A stretch of DNA of 64,000 nt from Rhizomys pruinosus (GCA_009823505.1 VZQC01011955.1:1184051-1248050), one strand, 5' to 3'; positions 55,801 to 60,545 are shown, counted from the first letter of the stretch. Notes: generated from the letters alone by a model not told the origin. Translations and numbers: made by a program.

Positions 55801-58155
55801 CACAAATTGAAAAATCTCTATACTCAACAATACAGCATTAGTTAAATATCGTTTTTGTCAGCACAGTGGCTCATGCCTGTGGTCTCAGCACTCAGAAGGC
55901 TGAAACAAGGAGTCTGAAGACAGCTGGTCCACAGAGTGAGTACCAGCCTAGTTTACAGTGTAAGACCCTGACTCAACAGAAAAAAAGAAAATAAAATAAA
56001 TATTATTTGTACAGCAGAATACTTTGTAGCCATTCCATATCTAATCCCAAGTGATCATCTCTAAACATATATATATAAAACATGGACGTGAGAATAATAA
56101 TCAAAGAAGAGGTCATGAACTTGAGGAGCCCAGGAGGTGGCTAACAACCAACTATAACTCCAGTCTGTGGGATCCGATGTCCCCTTCTGTTCTCTGTGGG
56201 CACTGCATGACATGGGTGTACTTACACACATGCAGGCAATATAGTCATACATATAAAATAAAAATGAATAAATAAATTTAAGAAATATGTCTATGTAGAA
56301 ATATATGTACACACATATGGGCATATATATATACATATATATATATATGTATATATATATATAAATTTGGAAGGAATATTTTCTTGAGTTCTTAATTGTA
56401 AAAAGCATACTCTTAAAGTAAATATGTACAATATGGACTCAGAGAATGGAAGAAAGGAGAGATGTAGTATTCCTTAACTAAAATGGTGTATTCTGTCTTC
56501 ACAACAGACAGTTCTTGACTGTGACACATCCAGTTATCAGCATCAACAAGAGGCATCTACATATTACTCCCACTTGTTTTTTGTGTCCATTATAAACTGT
56601 TGGAGAAAACTGATAACAGCAACTGCCTGTTACATTCCTGCCATGACATAGGCACTGATTATGATGCTTTACAGTATTTTATCTCTAATCTCTCTCCTAT
56701 CCCCCCCACACAAAAATAACTATTACCCATGAGCAAACAAATAAAAGATGCACATGGACATAAACTCATAACAATGGCAAAAGCTGGAACTCACATCCGC
56801 ACCTTCCTACACCTTTGTAAACTACTGCAGCAAATCTAGAAAGCTGTCTGGTAATTCTACTTCTGGATCCATACCCAAAGGCAATTCTCAGGGTGGCCAA
56901 TAAGGTATATATACAAGGATGTTCATTACTGAGCTGTTTGGAGTAGTGAGGAGTTGAGAGCAATGAGTAGCCATTACTATTGGACCAGAAAAAACATGGC
57001 TGGACTCTACCATGGTACATAATACAACAGTAGCAGACAAGCATGGGGAAGGATGAGAGCACAGAATGAAGTAAACTTATTAACTCAATTCTCTTCACTT
57101 GGAGCCAAAAAGGAACAATATTAAAAAGGATTCCACACAAAGTAAATGAAAAACACCATGCACTCTTTTTTGTTTAATGGATACAAAGTCTTAGTCTAGG
57201 AAGATAAAAATGTTAAGAAATGGATAATGGTGATGATTGCATAATAAAACAAATGTTCTTTTTAAAAAGCTTACATGTGTGAGTGTGAGCATATGGGATT
57301 TTGTGTGTATGTATGTATGTATTCATGCACATGCACATATCCACACATGCATGTGCCTGTATGGATACCTGCATGTAGAGGCCAGAAAACATTGGATGTC
57401 TTCTCTCTCTTATTTTGTGGAGACAGCATTTCTCACAGAACCTGGAGCTCACAAGTTAGCTGGGCTGGCTGGCTAGTGGGCTCCAGGATCCACCTGTCTC
57501 CACTTCTTCAGTACTGGGGTCATAAATGCATATCATCATATTTGTTTTGTTTGATTATTTAGATGCTGGGAATCCCAACCCAGGTCCTCATGTTTGTTCA
57601 GCAAATATTTTACTGATGAGTCATCTTAATAGCACTGAATCATGTTCTTAAAATGGTAAAATACACCGCATTACATACATACATTTTGCAAGCATTCCCT
57701 TCACAATCCCACTGCTGTTACTCTCTTTATTTTCCTTGTCACATATCCTGCCTAACACTAAGTAATTTGAACAAACCTTTTTTACTCAGTAAATATTAAG
57801 TTAATGAAATCCGCCTTCTTTCTACCAAAAATCACGACAGGACTTCTGAAAGGTGTTATTACACTTACTTGGGCAATTCCTGCAATGAATGCATTAAAGC
57901 AAGTTGACAGGCGCATTTTTTGCGGTGCAATCATGAAGCAACCTTCCTGTTGATCATAGCCAAGTAAGACGTACAGGTGCCTCTTGACCGTGTTAAAGGC
58001 CTTTGCACTGCTGATGTCTGACTCAGCGCTGCTCTCATCTTTGGCCATGAATTTCATGAGCACTGTGATCAACTGGTGAACTGTCTGGTGGTCAATTCCA
58101 GCATCTTCTGGGAGTAGGTCCTTGATGGTATTATCATTCTCTGGAGACTGTTGTC
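14819..58155 (-). CDS. Unc79: Unc79 (NALCN channel complex subunit), internal part, 16 spliced exons
   Basis: Sixteen exons read right to left: 57869-58155, 55108-55290, 54133-54295, 51499-51648, 49661-50881, 40979-41086, 36742-36858, 33810-33893, 30743-30845, 28544-28684, 26475-26513, 23487-23599, 23322-23407, 22319-22492, 19505-19573 and 14819-14929. Every junction has AG/GT borders and the phases join without a stop, giving 3149 coding bases. The joined protein matches UNC79 (KIAA1409) as I remember it, for example KFMAKDESSAESDIS, VMDYNINLGKHLLPLVVQVL and MKRGSLGVLTMSQLMKRQLE. UNC79 is a giant (about 2600 residue) scaffold-like protein that binds UNC80 and supports the NALCN sodium-leak channel controlling resting excitability of neurons. 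Only about 40% of the protein is here. Both termini, the promoter and the poly(A) site are outside the window. Identity is from remembered sequence, not a search, but the length of agreement makes it near certain. Confidence 0.96.
15141..15368 (+). repeat. B2/B3-type SINE, older
   Basis: 'ggggctggagagatggctca', then a diverged body. 'ccccacattt' flanks both ends (15132 and 15374) as the target duplication. Confidence 0.92.
15722..15835 (-). repeat. MIR fragment
   Basis: 'gttgagcatctattaagcat' and 'ggctcaatgctttcatgctg' fit the antisense 3' part of the mammalian MIR SINE. Confidence 0.6.
15866..16030 (+). repeat. MIR SINE
   Basis: 'ctctgtgaccttgaataaat', 'ctcagggacttagtgtcctc' and 'tctgtgaaatggaaaataat' follow the MIR core order. 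Confidence 0.8.
16205..16435 (+). repeat. B2/B3-type SINE
   Basis: 'ggaactggaaagatggccca', 'tgctcttgcagaggatcctg' and tail 'cactcatacacataaaataa'. Confidence 0.88.
16725..16957 (+). repeat. B1 SINE with (GGAA)n tail
   Basis: 'gctgggcatgggggtacatg' and 'ctggtctacatagcaagttc' mark the B1 (to about 16862), followed by about 95 bases of GGAA/GGGA purine repeat. Confidence 0.9.
17023..17225 (+). repeat. B2/B3-type SINE, older
   Basis: 'gggctggagagatggctccg' with a diverged body and A-rich tail. Confidence 0.87.
17335..17571 (-). repeat. Old tRNA-type SINE
   Basis: Antisense, ending with head-like 'acccactgggcatctctcca'. The body contains 'tggtgcacacatgtggagat'. Probably B3/B4 group. Confidence 0.65.
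17585..17826 (-). repeat. B2/B3-type SINE remnant with (TG)n(AG)n
   Basis: A TG run then an AG run (17621-17698) inside a heavily diverged antisense SINE ('acagaggtcagaagagagcg', 'ttgatatccagcccc'). Confidence 0.75.
18225..18370 (+). repeat. MIR SINE
   Basis: 'ccagctatgtgaccttgact' and 'gagcctatttcattatctgt' match the MIR core. Confidence 0.75.
18400..18960 (+). repeat. Ancient mammalian repeat remnants
   Basis: Phrases such as 'gacacagtcctggacactt' and 'ggagacagcctaagaaggca' recall old mammalian-wide interspersed repeats, but I cannot assign a family. Confidence 0.4.
18991..19276 (+). repeat. Young B2/B3-type SINE, duplicated subfamily
   Basis: 'ggggctggagagatagccta', 17-bp duplication, (AAAT)n then long poly-A. 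A weak target repeat ('tcacata'/'ccacata'). Confidence 0.94.
19505..19573 (-). CDS. Unc79: Unc79 exon, CSLDSSLRIMICLLKIPSTN segment
   Basis: A 69-bp exon (23 codons, phase 0-0) after 'catatttgttcacag' and before the donor 'gtgcgt'. It encodes CSLDSSLRIMICLLKIPSTN followed by ATR. It is too short to stand out as an ORF and was placed from the splice sites and the known UNC79 order. Confidence 0.94.
19675..19850 (+). repeat. B4-type SINE, truncated
   Basis: 'gggactggggagatggctcg', 'ccatgtaagcatggagacct' and 'agcggatccctggagctcgt' follow the B4 layout, ending in poly-A. Confidence 0.8.
20085..20190 (+). repeat. (GGAT)n microsatellite
   Basis: Imperfect GGAT/GATA tetranucleotide repeats over about 100 bases. 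Confidence 0.9.
20660..20842 (+). repeat. MER5-type DNA transposon remnant
   Basis: 'gatccatggaccagcagc', 'tgaaatcagaaacactcca' and 'ctgaagtttgagatccac' follow the order of the MER5A (hAT-Charlie) non-autonomous element. Confidence 0.75.
20965..21171 (-). repeat. B2/B3-type SINE with deleted tRNA anticodon region
   Basis: Antisense, unduplicated. About 24 bases between box A and box B are missing ('ctctgcaagaggccatctct'). Confidence 0.92.
21172..22318. other. Intron, nothing firm
   Basis: A tRNA-head-like stretch in sense occurs at 21905-21970 ('gacacatagcccagtgatag', an ID-like fossil). The rest shows no recognised feature. Confidence 0.4.
22319..22492 (-). CDS. Unc79: Unc79 exon, MIRCLENIATFMEALPMDSP segment
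   Basis: A 174-bp exon (58 codons, phase 0-0) after 'gtttttag' and before 'gtaagc'. It encodes GLNNKKNLPAGGAMIRCLEN, then IATFMEALPMDSPSSLWTTI and SNQFQTFFAKLPCVLPLK. It has a strong helical hydrophobic pattern with no membrane segment. Confidence 0.97.
22493..23321. other. Intron without recognised repeats
   Basis: An 829-bp Unc79 intron with proper GT-AG ends. No SINE or exon is seen inside. Confidence 0.6.
23322..23407 (-). CDS. Unc79: Unc79 exon, FLRTLATSLMDFNELSSIAA segment
   Basis: An 86-bp exon after 'ctgttcacttgcag', ending in phase 0 before 'gtaggt'. The split codon gives D and it encodes GTFLRTLATSLMDFNELSSI, then AALSQLLE. Amphipathic helices continue from the previous exon. Confidence 0.95.
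23487..23599 (-). CDS. Unc79: Unc79 exon, MMVPGNAAGVAKQFLRCIF segment
   Basis: A 113-bp exon after 'gtgttcaaatgcag', ending with G before 'gtaaaa'. It encodes MMVPGNAAGVAKQFLRCIFH, then QLAPNGIFPQLFQSTIK. The donor lacks the usual +5 G. The following intron is only 79 bp. Confidence 0.96.
23758..24010 (-). repeat. Young B2/B3-type SINE with 18-bp perfect target duplication
   Basis: Antisense SINE with the 17-bp duplication and box B 'gggatcgaacccgggtcc'. Target site tcaaacctaatacttctt occurs at 23740-23757 and 24011-24028 without mismatch. Confidence 0.97.
24773..24925 (+). repeat. B1 SINE, young
   Basis: 'gccgggagtggtgacgcatg' and 'acagctggggctacagggag', the form shared by young B1 copies here. 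Confidence 0.94.
25228..25490 (+). repeat. B4-type SINE
   Basis: 'aggctggaggaaggctcagc', 'gcacttgcctggcaagtgtg' and a B1-like middle with a CA-rich tail. Confidence 0.75.
25636..25800 (+). repeat. B1-like SINE, old
   Basis: 'gccagatatgatagcgtata' and 'gatctacatagcaaattcca', ending in an AAAT-rich then purine tail. Confidence 0.75.
25813..26040 (+). repeat. tRNA-headed SINE with B4-like tail
   Basis: The head 'gcagctggagagatggctca' looks B2/B3-like, but the 3' part ('caaggaagacactagacatt') is B4-like, so it is a mosaic or an old B4. Confidence 0.7.
26196..26270 (+). repeat. ID-like SINE
   Basis: 'ggctggaggtgtagctcagc' and 'gcctggatccccaatatgg' are the BC1/ID-type tRNA head. Confidence 0.7.
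26475..26513 (-). CDS. Unc79: Unc79 39-bp microexon, LASSTTFSNQAE
   Basis: This tiny exon lies between 'cttattttctag' and the donor 'gtaagg'. The first G completes Arg with the preceding exon, then it reads LASSTTFSNQAE, then AG completes Ser with the next exon. It is 39 bp and phase-symmetric, so the protein frame is kept with or without it. No SINE overlaps it, but an ID-like element begins about 200 bp further into the intron. I recall these residues in UNC79, so it is a genuine exon. Confidence 0.93.
26786..27170. repeat. Composite of B4/ID-type SINE fragments
   Basis: Forward head 'tggctgggatgatggctcag' with 'gacctgagttcaaatccaca', then an antisense head near 27100-27170 ('cacccactgagccatctgcc'). 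Confidence 0.65.
27215..27385 (+). repeat. B1-like SINE with poly-A
   Basis: 'aggtgcctataatcccagcc' and 'gcagcctgggatacagagtg' with a 20-base A tail at 27355-27379. Confidence 0.7.
27630..27770 (+). repeat. B1-like SINE, old
   Basis: 'catacacgtgtaatcccagt' and 'tatagcaagaccctgtcttt'. Confidence 0.75.
28081..28120 (+). repeat. (CA)20 microsatellite
   Basis: Uninterrupted CA dinucleotide run of about 40 bases. Confidence 0.97.
28544..28684 (-). CDS. Unc79: Unc79 exon, CHDCGAILEEYDEETLGLAI segment
   Basis: A 141-bp exon after 'catttcttttcaag', ending with AG before 'gtgagt'. It encodes CHDCGAILEEYDEETLGLAI, then VVLSTFIHLSPDLAAPLLLD and IMQSVG. The CxxC pair at the start (CHDC) could bind metal or be structural, but no partner pair is visible nearby. 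The hydrophobic helices are HEAT-like. Confidence 0.96.
29054..29225 (+). repeat. B1 SINE, young
   Basis: 'gccgggtgtggtggcacacg', 'ctacagggagaccctgtctc' and 'gaaaagacc' before an A tail. Nearly identical to copies at 24773 and 31539. Confidence 0.95.
29440..29695 (+). repeat. B4-type SINE remnant with (CA)n
   Basis: 'gatgatggttcagtaaatat', 'ctcaaaacccaaggaacaat' and an expanded CA tail at 29643-29690. Confidence 0.7.
29700..30742. other. Intron, nothing firm
   Basis: No exon seen. A stretch around 30000-30260 has the style of an old interspersed repeat. Confidence 0.4.
30743..30845 (-). CDS. Unc79: Unc79 exon, SSLLSAPSIASMFVPAPEEF segment
   Basis: A 103-bp exon after 'gctgcttacccag', ending with AA before 'gtaagc'. 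It encodes ATKSSLLSAPSIASMFVPAP, then EEFTDEQPTVMTD, with the terminal Lys codon split. It joins the linker to the conserved helical part. The phase changes here from 1 to 2. Confidence 0.95.
31165..31270. repeat. Pyrimidine (CTTT)n tract
   Basis: About 100 bases of CTTC/CTTT, the expanded tail of the antisense SINE that follows. Confidence 0.9.
31271..31487 (-). repeat. B2/B3-type SINE, older
   Basis: Antisense 'aggccagaagagggtgtcag' and head 'actgaaccatcttcctagcc'. Confidence 0.87.
31539..31705 (+). repeat. B1 SINE, young
   Basis: 'gccgggagtggtggcgcacg', 'acagctggggctacagggag' and a poly-A tail. Confidence 0.95.
31972..32200 (+). repeat. tRNA-type SINE, older
   Basis: 'gggggcaggagatatggctc', 'cctggaaccccagctccagg' and (AAAT)-rich tail. 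Confidence 0.8.
32201..33809. other. Intron without recognised elements
   Basis: Single-copy-looking sequence on both strands. No additional exon was identified. Confidence 0.5.
33810..33893 (-). CDS. Unc79: Unc79 exon, GKRQCNVPVCLNPDLEG segment
   Basis: An 84-bp exon after 'ctttatccacag', ending with G before 'gtgagt'. It encodes EQVQSGKRQCNVPVCLNPDL, then EGQPMRMR. Phase 1-1 (28 codons), the last of five consecutive frame-neutral exons. Confidence 0.94.
34446..34575 (+). repeat. Old B1/7SL-type monomer
   Basis: 'atgcccatagactcggctac', 'gagactagcctgggcaagaa' resembles an early B1-like monomer. Confidence 0.6.
34782..34998 (+). repeat. B2/B3-type SINE, older
   Basis: 'gagctggctcaaggcctaag', 'cactggctgctcctgcagaa' and tail 'acacccatacacataacata'. 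Confidence 0.8.
35090..35250 (-). repeat. B1 SINE
   Basis: Antisense 'gagacggggtctccctgtag' and 'gcaccaccacactgggc'. Confidence 0.9.
35970..36120 (+). repeat. B1 SINE, older
   Basis: 'gcaggtgtggtggcacacac' and 'cagggagaccttgtctcaaa'. Confidence 0.88.
36201..36228 (+). pseudogene. Possible U6 5' hairpin fragment
   Basis: 'gtgctggctgaaggcagcac' then 'atatac' resembles the first 25 bases of U6 snRNA. The GTGCT/AGCAC stem is kept, but nothing after it matches. Confidence 0.3.
36742..36858 (-). CDS. Unc79: Unc79 exon, MKRGSLGVLTMSQLMKRQLE segment
   Basis: A 117-bp exon after 'ccttcatatag', ending with G before 'gtgggt'. It encodes QYRQMKRGSLGVLTMSQLMK, then RQLEHQSSAPHNISNWET. The MKRGSLGVL motif is a basic serine site typical of phosphorylation by PKA-like kinases (inference). 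Phase 1-1. Confidence 0.95.
37140..37288 (-). repeat. B1 SINE
   Basis: Antisense 'caagacagggtctctctgta' and 'ggcatgcaccaccacacact'. Confidence 0.9.
37480..37627 (-). repeat. B1 SINE
   Basis: Antisense 'ttgagacagggcttctctgt' and 'tttgccatcacacctggc'. Confidence 0.9.
37630..38485. other. Intron, nothing recognised
   Basis: No exon or clear repeat. Confidence 0.5.
38486..38572 (-). repeat. ID-like tRNA-derived fragment
   Basis: 'gagattgaacccaggacctt' and 'ctatcactgagccacatc' are an antisense tRNA-type head of an old SINE. Confidence 0.65.
39150..39360 (+). repeat. MIR SINE
   Basis: 'agtctataatgggaagaact' and 'catcagcacagtgcctaata' follow the MIR 3' half. Confidence 0.7.
39648..39820 (+). repeat. 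B1 SINE
   Basis: 'ccaggcgtggtggtgccaca' to a poly-A tail, flanked by 'tgattagttct' on both sides. Confidence 0.93.
40229..40622 (+). mobile_element. Dispersed rodent repeat, copy 1 (LTR-like, family not named)
   Basis: Shares with the elements at 45243 and 47495 the block order 'gttgtcaacttgacac', 'gtataagga', 'gcgttcctccatggc' and 'tgtcacagcaattgaaagca'. The 3' end resembles rodent LTRs, but I cannot give a family name. No internal coding part is attached. Confidence 0.8.
40726..40785. repeat. Perfect 30-bp tandem duplication
   Basis: The 30-base unit starting ttgaacaatcagcaacc occurs twice in a row with no mismatch. Confidence 0.97.
40979..41086 (-). CDS. Unc79: Unc79 exon, GLSTLEMPRESSSAPTLE segment
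   Basis: A 108-bp exon after 'tccatttgtag', ending at a lone A before 'gtaaga'. The split first codon gives D and it encodes PSTKGLSTLEMPRESSSAPT, then LEAGVPETSSHSSIS. It continues the Ser/Thr/Pro-rich linker. It is phase 1-1 (36 codons), hence a possible cassette exon. The intron before it is 8.6 kb, the longest complete intron here. Confidence 0.92.
41317..41554 (+). repeat. Young B2/B3-type SINE with perfect target duplication
   Basis: Forward copy 'aggctggagagatagcttag' with the 17-bp duplication. Target site gaaaagattgcccaat at 41300-41315 and 41555-41570. Confidence 0.96.
41738..41986 (-). repeat. Young B2/B3-type SINE, duplicated subfamily
   Basis: Antisense. 'agctccactttа'-like target repeats flank it (agctccactt at 41728, agctccattt at 41987). 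Confidence 0.93.
42600..42730 (+). repeat. B1 SINE, old
   Basis: 'caggcatggtcatgcaaaca', 'ggcagatctctgtgagagat' and 'agccagctggagctacacag'. Confidence 0.75.
42990..43329 (-). repeat. B4-type SINE
   Basis: Antisense B4: a TG/CA-rich tail, then 'gggtctctcactgaacctgg', 'ttgctggccagccactgaga', and head 'ccaacggagccatctcagcc'. Confidence 0.85.
43345..43526 (-). repeat. B2/B3-type SINE, old
   Basis: Antisense 'agagccagaaaaaggcatca', 'cccggaactacagctacagg', head 'gagccagttctccagcacc'. Confidence 0.75.
43540..43752 (-). repeat. B2/B3-type SINE, older
   Basis: Antisense 'gcaatgcctgagaggtcaga' and head 'gctgagtcatctgtccagca'. Confidence 0.87.
43769..43801 (+). repeat. (CAA)n microsatellite
   Basis: About ten CAA/AAC trinucleotide repeats. 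Confidence 0.95.
44325..44990 (+). repeat. Ancient mammalian interspersed repeat
   Basis: 'cttttactgggaagcccctg', 'gaaagatcactctggttgtt' and 'ttggagaccagttagtaggc' are phrases I know from an old mammalian-wide repeat, but I cannot state the family. Confidence 0.55.
45243..45595 (+). mobile_element. Dispersed rodent repeat, copy 2 (LTR-like)
   Basis: 'tagaatcacctgggatgaag', 'ggctgtataagaaagatgtc', 'gagttcctccatggcgtctg' and 'ataacagcaatagaaaggaa' match the elements at 40229 and 47495. Confidence 0.8.
46205..46548 (+). mobile_element. MaLR-type solo LTR (MT family-like)
   Basis: 'gtggtctgaatgagagaagt', 'aggaggtggagacttgctgg' and 'ttattccaacaacaggaaag' have the order of rodent MT/ORR1-type MaLR LTRs. 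No internal sequence is attached, so it is a solo LTR. Confidence 0.75.
46565..46722 (-). repeat. B1 SINE, old
   Basis: Antisense 'aagcaggatcttaatatgta' and 'aggcatgtgccaccacaccc'. Confidence 0.8.
46770..46920 (+). repeat. B1 SINE
   Basis: 'tgctgggcacagtggcacaa' and 'aggagacctgtctcagaaaa'. Confidence 0.88.
47495..47855 (+). mobile_element. Dispersed rodent repeat, copy 3 (LTR-like)
   Basis: 'gtttcagttgtcaacctgac', 'gttatataagaaagcagcct', 'gtaagctaaataaacccttt' and 'tttatcacagcagtacagaa' match copies 1 and 2. Confidence 0.8.
48076..48298 (-). repeat. B2/B3-type SINE with 17-bp perfect target duplication
   Basis: Antisense, unduplicated ('ctggaactggagttaaaaac'). Target site cctcattagtttctttt at 48059-48075 and 48299-48315. 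Confidence 0.96.
48316..48456 (-). repeat. B1 SINE sharing the same target
   Basis: Antisense B1 lying between the right target copy of the previous SINE and a third copy, 'tcatttgtttctt' (48457-48469). Confidence 0.94.
48770..48960 (+). repeat. MIR SINE
   Basis: 'tgggctatgtaacctggata' and 'agaatcctctgaggtaaaat' fit the MIR core, diverged. Confidence 0.6.
48961..49660. other. Intron next to the large exon, no repeats
   Basis: Single-copy-looking sequence. Nothing recognised. Confidence 0.55.
49661..50881 (-). CDS. Unc79: Unc79 large exon, acidic serine-rich disordered region
   Basis: A 1221-bp exon, open throughout, after 'ctgttttaatcag' and ending with G before 'gtaagc'. It encodes about 406 residues beginning EIELAEYRETGALQDSILHC. 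The order is a basic stretch (REESIQKKKLRSLKQKSLDI), a long Ser/Asp/Glu-rich region with the run SDEEEET, many Ser-Pro sites, and then a basic patch (RQRKQRKIAVSAIQ) leading to a helix with DISFNILDKLGEQKD. The composition predicts intrinsic disorder with many phosphorylation sites; RKIAVSA resembles a basophilic kinase site. Compared with human UNC79 as remembered, substitutions cluster in the low-complexity part, as expected for a fast-evolving linker. Plus-strand ORFs at 49837-50157 and 50185-50556 are its antisense shadows. Confidence 0.97.
51175..51210. repeat. (TTTTG)n
   Basis: Short TTTTG pentanucleotide run in the 617-bp intron. Confidence 0.85.
51340..51392. repeat. (TA)n-rich stretch
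   Basis: Interrupted TATA runs within the same short intron. Confidence 0.85.
51499..51648 (-). CDS. Unc79: Unc79 exon, EEDSVFDESDIHDTPTG segment
   Basis: A 150-bp exon after 'ctctccccaattag', ending at a lone A before 'gtatga'. It encodes EEDSVFDESDIHDTPTGPCN, then ESQTFFARLKRIGGSKMVKY and QPVEMNVQR. The split codons at each end give E and S. This starts the acidic, probably disordered middle region. It is a phase 1-1 exon, so skipping it would keep the frame. Confidence 0.94.
51649..54132. other. Long SINE-free intron
   Basis: Almost 2.5 kb with no recognisable B1, B2-group or other repeat, unusual for this window. No further exon was identified. Confidence 0.6.
54133..54295 (-). CDS. Unc79: Unc79 exon, YPYQDCDISKTLLHL segment
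   Basis: A 163-bp exon that starts at TAT after 'ttttattgagcag' and ends with a single G before the donor 'gtattt', so the next codon is split 1/2. It encodes YPYQDCDISKTLLHLIHITV, then NTLNAQYHSCKPHATAGPLY, and ends in SRYSEKEK. The donor gtattt is weak for positions +4 to +6. A SINE sits 55 bp upstream of the acceptor (54351-54610), leaving only a short native pyrimidine tract. Confidence 0.94.
54351..54610 (-). repeat. Young B2/B3-type SINE in sense, beside a splice acceptor
   Basis: The element has the 17-bp duplication, intact box B and an 18-base perfect target duplication, taaagagtaagtttttct, at 54333-54350 and 54611-54628. It lies in the transcribed orientation of Unc79, 55 bp upstream of the exon at 54133-54295. 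Confidence 0.97.
55108..55290 (-). CDS. Unc79: Unc79 exon, VMDYNINLGKHLLPL segment
   Basis: A 183-bp exon (61 codons, phase 0 at both ends) preceded by 'cttctatttcag' and followed by 'gtgaga'. It encodes VMDYNINLGKHLLPLVVQVL, then CSCPQLRHYFQQPPRCSLWS, and ends in KALLVILYK. It has the leucine-rich helix pattern of an armadillo/HEAT-like scaffold. The two alternative reading frames across it are shadows. Confidence 0.95.
55595..55850 (+). repeat. Old L1 3' fragment, left part
   Basis: 'gcatacttagacaactctgg', 'taatatggtggctaaatgta' and 'tatgaagatattcaacatgg' resemble the end of an ancient L1 ORF2. It resumes after a B1 at about 56000. Confidence 0.6.
55855..56000 (+). repeat. B1-like SINE, old
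   Basis: 'cagcacagtggctcatgcct' and 'taagaccctgactcaacaga'. Confidence 0.8.
56100..56280 (+). repeat. B2/B3-type SINE, 5'-truncated
   Basis: 'aactataactccagtctgtg', 'gggcactgcatgacatgggt' and 'gtcatacatataaaataaaa' are the body and tail. The head is degraded. Confidence 0.75.
56318..56365. repeat. (TA)n
   Basis: TATA-rich microsatellite. Confidence 0.9.
56740..57120 (+). repeat. Old L1 ORF2/3' remnant
   Basis: 'tggtaattctacttctggat', 'aggatgttcattactgagct' and 'gtagccattactattggacc' follow the usual 3' end of mammalian L1 ORF2. Many stops, no coding capacity. Confidence 0.7.
57262..57628 (-). repeat. B4-type SINE, long
   Basis: Antisense B4: TG-rich tail, 'cacagaacctggagctcaca', 'gggctggctggctagtgggc', head 'ttttactgatgagtcatctt'. 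About 25 bases of T/G-rich sequence are inserted near 57540. Confidence 0.8.
57869..58155 (-). CDS. Unc79: Unc79 exon, KFMAKDESSAES segment
   Basis: This 287-bp exon begins after 'ttatactgacag' and ends at CAA before the donor 'gtaagt'. Its first two bases complete a codon begun in an exon beyond this window, and it ends in phase 0. It encodes QQSPENDNTIKDLLPEDAG, then KFMAKDESSAESDISSAK, and ends in NAFIAGIAQ. The sequence looks helical and soluble, with no membrane segment, consistent with the alpha-helical repeat body of UNC79. Upstream lies at least 5.8 kb of intron with no further exon that I can see. Confidence 0.95.
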
Positions 58156-59984
58156 CTGTCAGTATAAGAAATATTAAGTCAGTATGCAACTCTCCCTTAA
58201 GCGAGCTTACACTAAAGTCTCACTTGACATTGACAAGGCACCATTCTTCCTCATTCTACTAAAATCTAAATGTTCCGTTCCAGATAAGAAACTTAAAGGT
58301 ACAAGTGGGTGCCTAAGCAAAACTTCACTCTAGGGCTGGATGTCTCTGTCTTCATCAACAACCAAGTTACTTAGGAGCAGTTGGGGAGTGGAGAGCGAGA
58401 TAAGGAACTATCAGGTAATGACATCCTCAAACTGTAAGACAAACTTTCCAAAACTCTGCATTTATTGGTTTTTAATATAGTGGCAAAGTTTTATCTTTGG
58501 TGATCAAGACAAGCAAGTTTTCCTTTCTAGCTTTGTAAAATAATGTAGAAATCACCCCCAAAATGAGTCTAAAATCTGCCGAGTATAAAGGGACCCACTG
58601 GGTGATTGTGTTTAAATTATTATCTCAGTTTAGTTATGTTCATGGATCATATTTTCGTTTCCAAATCTTCAGATTCATCCATGTGTACTCATTAATTGAG
58701 GGGGATCAGAGTTATAAATGTCCCATGATAGGCCCTGCAGCATGCAATGGGAGACATGGAGGGGAGGGAGAGACAGAGAGAGACATGAGCTCCTAGGAAC
58801 ATAAAATACCACATGGAGATGAGCTGAGCATTCACATGAAAAGAAAAAAATGTCTCATTCCTTGGCTTCCTCTTGACCTACTAATTATATCTTAACAGCA
58901 TCTGCCACTCAAAGTCAGACATTCTACTCTGACTCTTAGCTCTGCTCTTTGTGATCAGTTTGGTTTAGGACTTTGGGGGAAGGAACAGTGATACGTGTTC
59001 CCTTATATTTACATATGGGGCTTCTTCCTAAATCTTGTCCTTCTTTAACACAAGCAACATCAGAATTTCTAAATTAAAAATTAAGTTTTTGTCTAGTAGG
59101 TTAGAGCAAGATACAGAAATTCTCATCTCTATGTGCCAGGAAGAGTCCTACAGAATGACGAGCTTGGTCCTAACCTGGCCTTGGCTGCATCTGTTATAAT
59201 CAGGGTAAAAATAATGCAACAGAGATCTAGGGATCAATTCATATAAACTATCACTTCCGTTAATTTGACAAAATTTCAGTCTTTTAGGACTCAGTGAAGA
59301 GAAGCAAGATAGAAGAAATGTTTAGGAACATGCCGCAGAACTGAACTGTCTAAAGGCCACTTCTCTCCGGGATAGTACCAGGAAGATAATGTCAAATTCT
59401 GAGGCTACTGGCTACTAGTTACAGCAGCAGCTTGACACAGCCTGCAGAGGAGGTAATGACCTCAGTTATCTGGTTTCCCTGGATCATCAGAAGAATGTTG
59501 ATCTGTTAAAAAGTTATAGGCTGAGATGGGCAGGCTGACTAATAAAGAGGCAGCAGAAGCAGCCAAGTCTATGAGTTCCCAGCATGGGGCATGTCTGATA
59601 GTCGTCAGTACAACCCAGAGACAGTAGCATTCTCTGTCTTAACAAGTCTATCCATACAGGAAGAAGTGCAATTTGCTTCAGAGAATTTTTCTACCCAAAA
59701 AAAATCATTTTAAAAATACCTAGGAAATTTTCACAGTGTTTTATGCACAACGACTGATCCAAAGAAACTGTATTATTTACTAAGCATTCATCAAAATCAG
59801 GTTATGTGGAGTATCTTATTTCAATGAAAGGCCAGAAATATGAACTATCACTGCATATTATAGTTAAATTGAACATTCATAAGATTTGGCCAAGCAATCT
59901 CTATATAAATTACTGAAAAACGTAATTTTAAAAAGGGCAGCTCTCTTTTAATCATCAGTGCACACGGCGCTCATCAGTTAGGAG
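58156..59984. other. Upstream intron, no repeats seen
   Basis: 1.8 kb of single-copy-looking sequence above the first exon. No further Unc79 exon or SINE was recognised. Confidence 0.55.
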
Positions 59985-60170
59985 CCTTCGCTTCAGGGGA
60001 CCCACGCTGATTCCCCAGCACCCACATCTGGCCACTCAGCCACCTGTAACTCCAGTTTCAAGGGATCTGGTGCCCTCTTCTGGACTCTAAGGGCACCCAC
60101 ATGCAGTCGGTGCACACGCAGATAAGCAAGCACACACATATACATGAATAAAAACAAATACGGTTTTTAA
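59985..60170 (+). repeat. tRNA-type SINE, old
   Basis: 'gattccccagcacccacatc', 'cctgtaactccagtttcaag' and 'ggtgccctcttctggactct'. Confidence 0.8.
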
Positions 60171-60397
60171 AAAAATTAACCTTTGATATCTTTTCCTATA
60201 AGGTACTATTTTACAGCTAGGAGGACACTGGGTTTTTTGTTTTTTGTTTTTTGTTTTTTTTGCTTATTACTTTTTGTTGAAATAGAGTAAGTTATGACTG
60301 GTCACTCTTCTCAAAGAAAAGTTACCCAAATGAAAAATATTCATCTTATGAAAAATGAATGATTGACAAGCTGAAATGTTATTGATAAACAGTATTG

Positions 60398-60545
60398 TTA
60401 GCCATGTGTGGTGATGTGAGCCTTTAATCCCAGCGCTTGGGAAGCAGAGGCAGGCAGATCTCTGTGAGTTCAAGGCCAGCCTGGTCTACATAGTGAGTTC
60501 TAAGCCAGCTGGGGCTATGAGGAGACCTGGCCCCCCCAAAAAAAA
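60398..60545 (+). repeat. B1 SINE
   Basis: 'agccatgtgtggtgatgtga' to 'agacctggcccccccaaaaa', flanked by 'aacagtattg' on both sides. Confidence 0.92.
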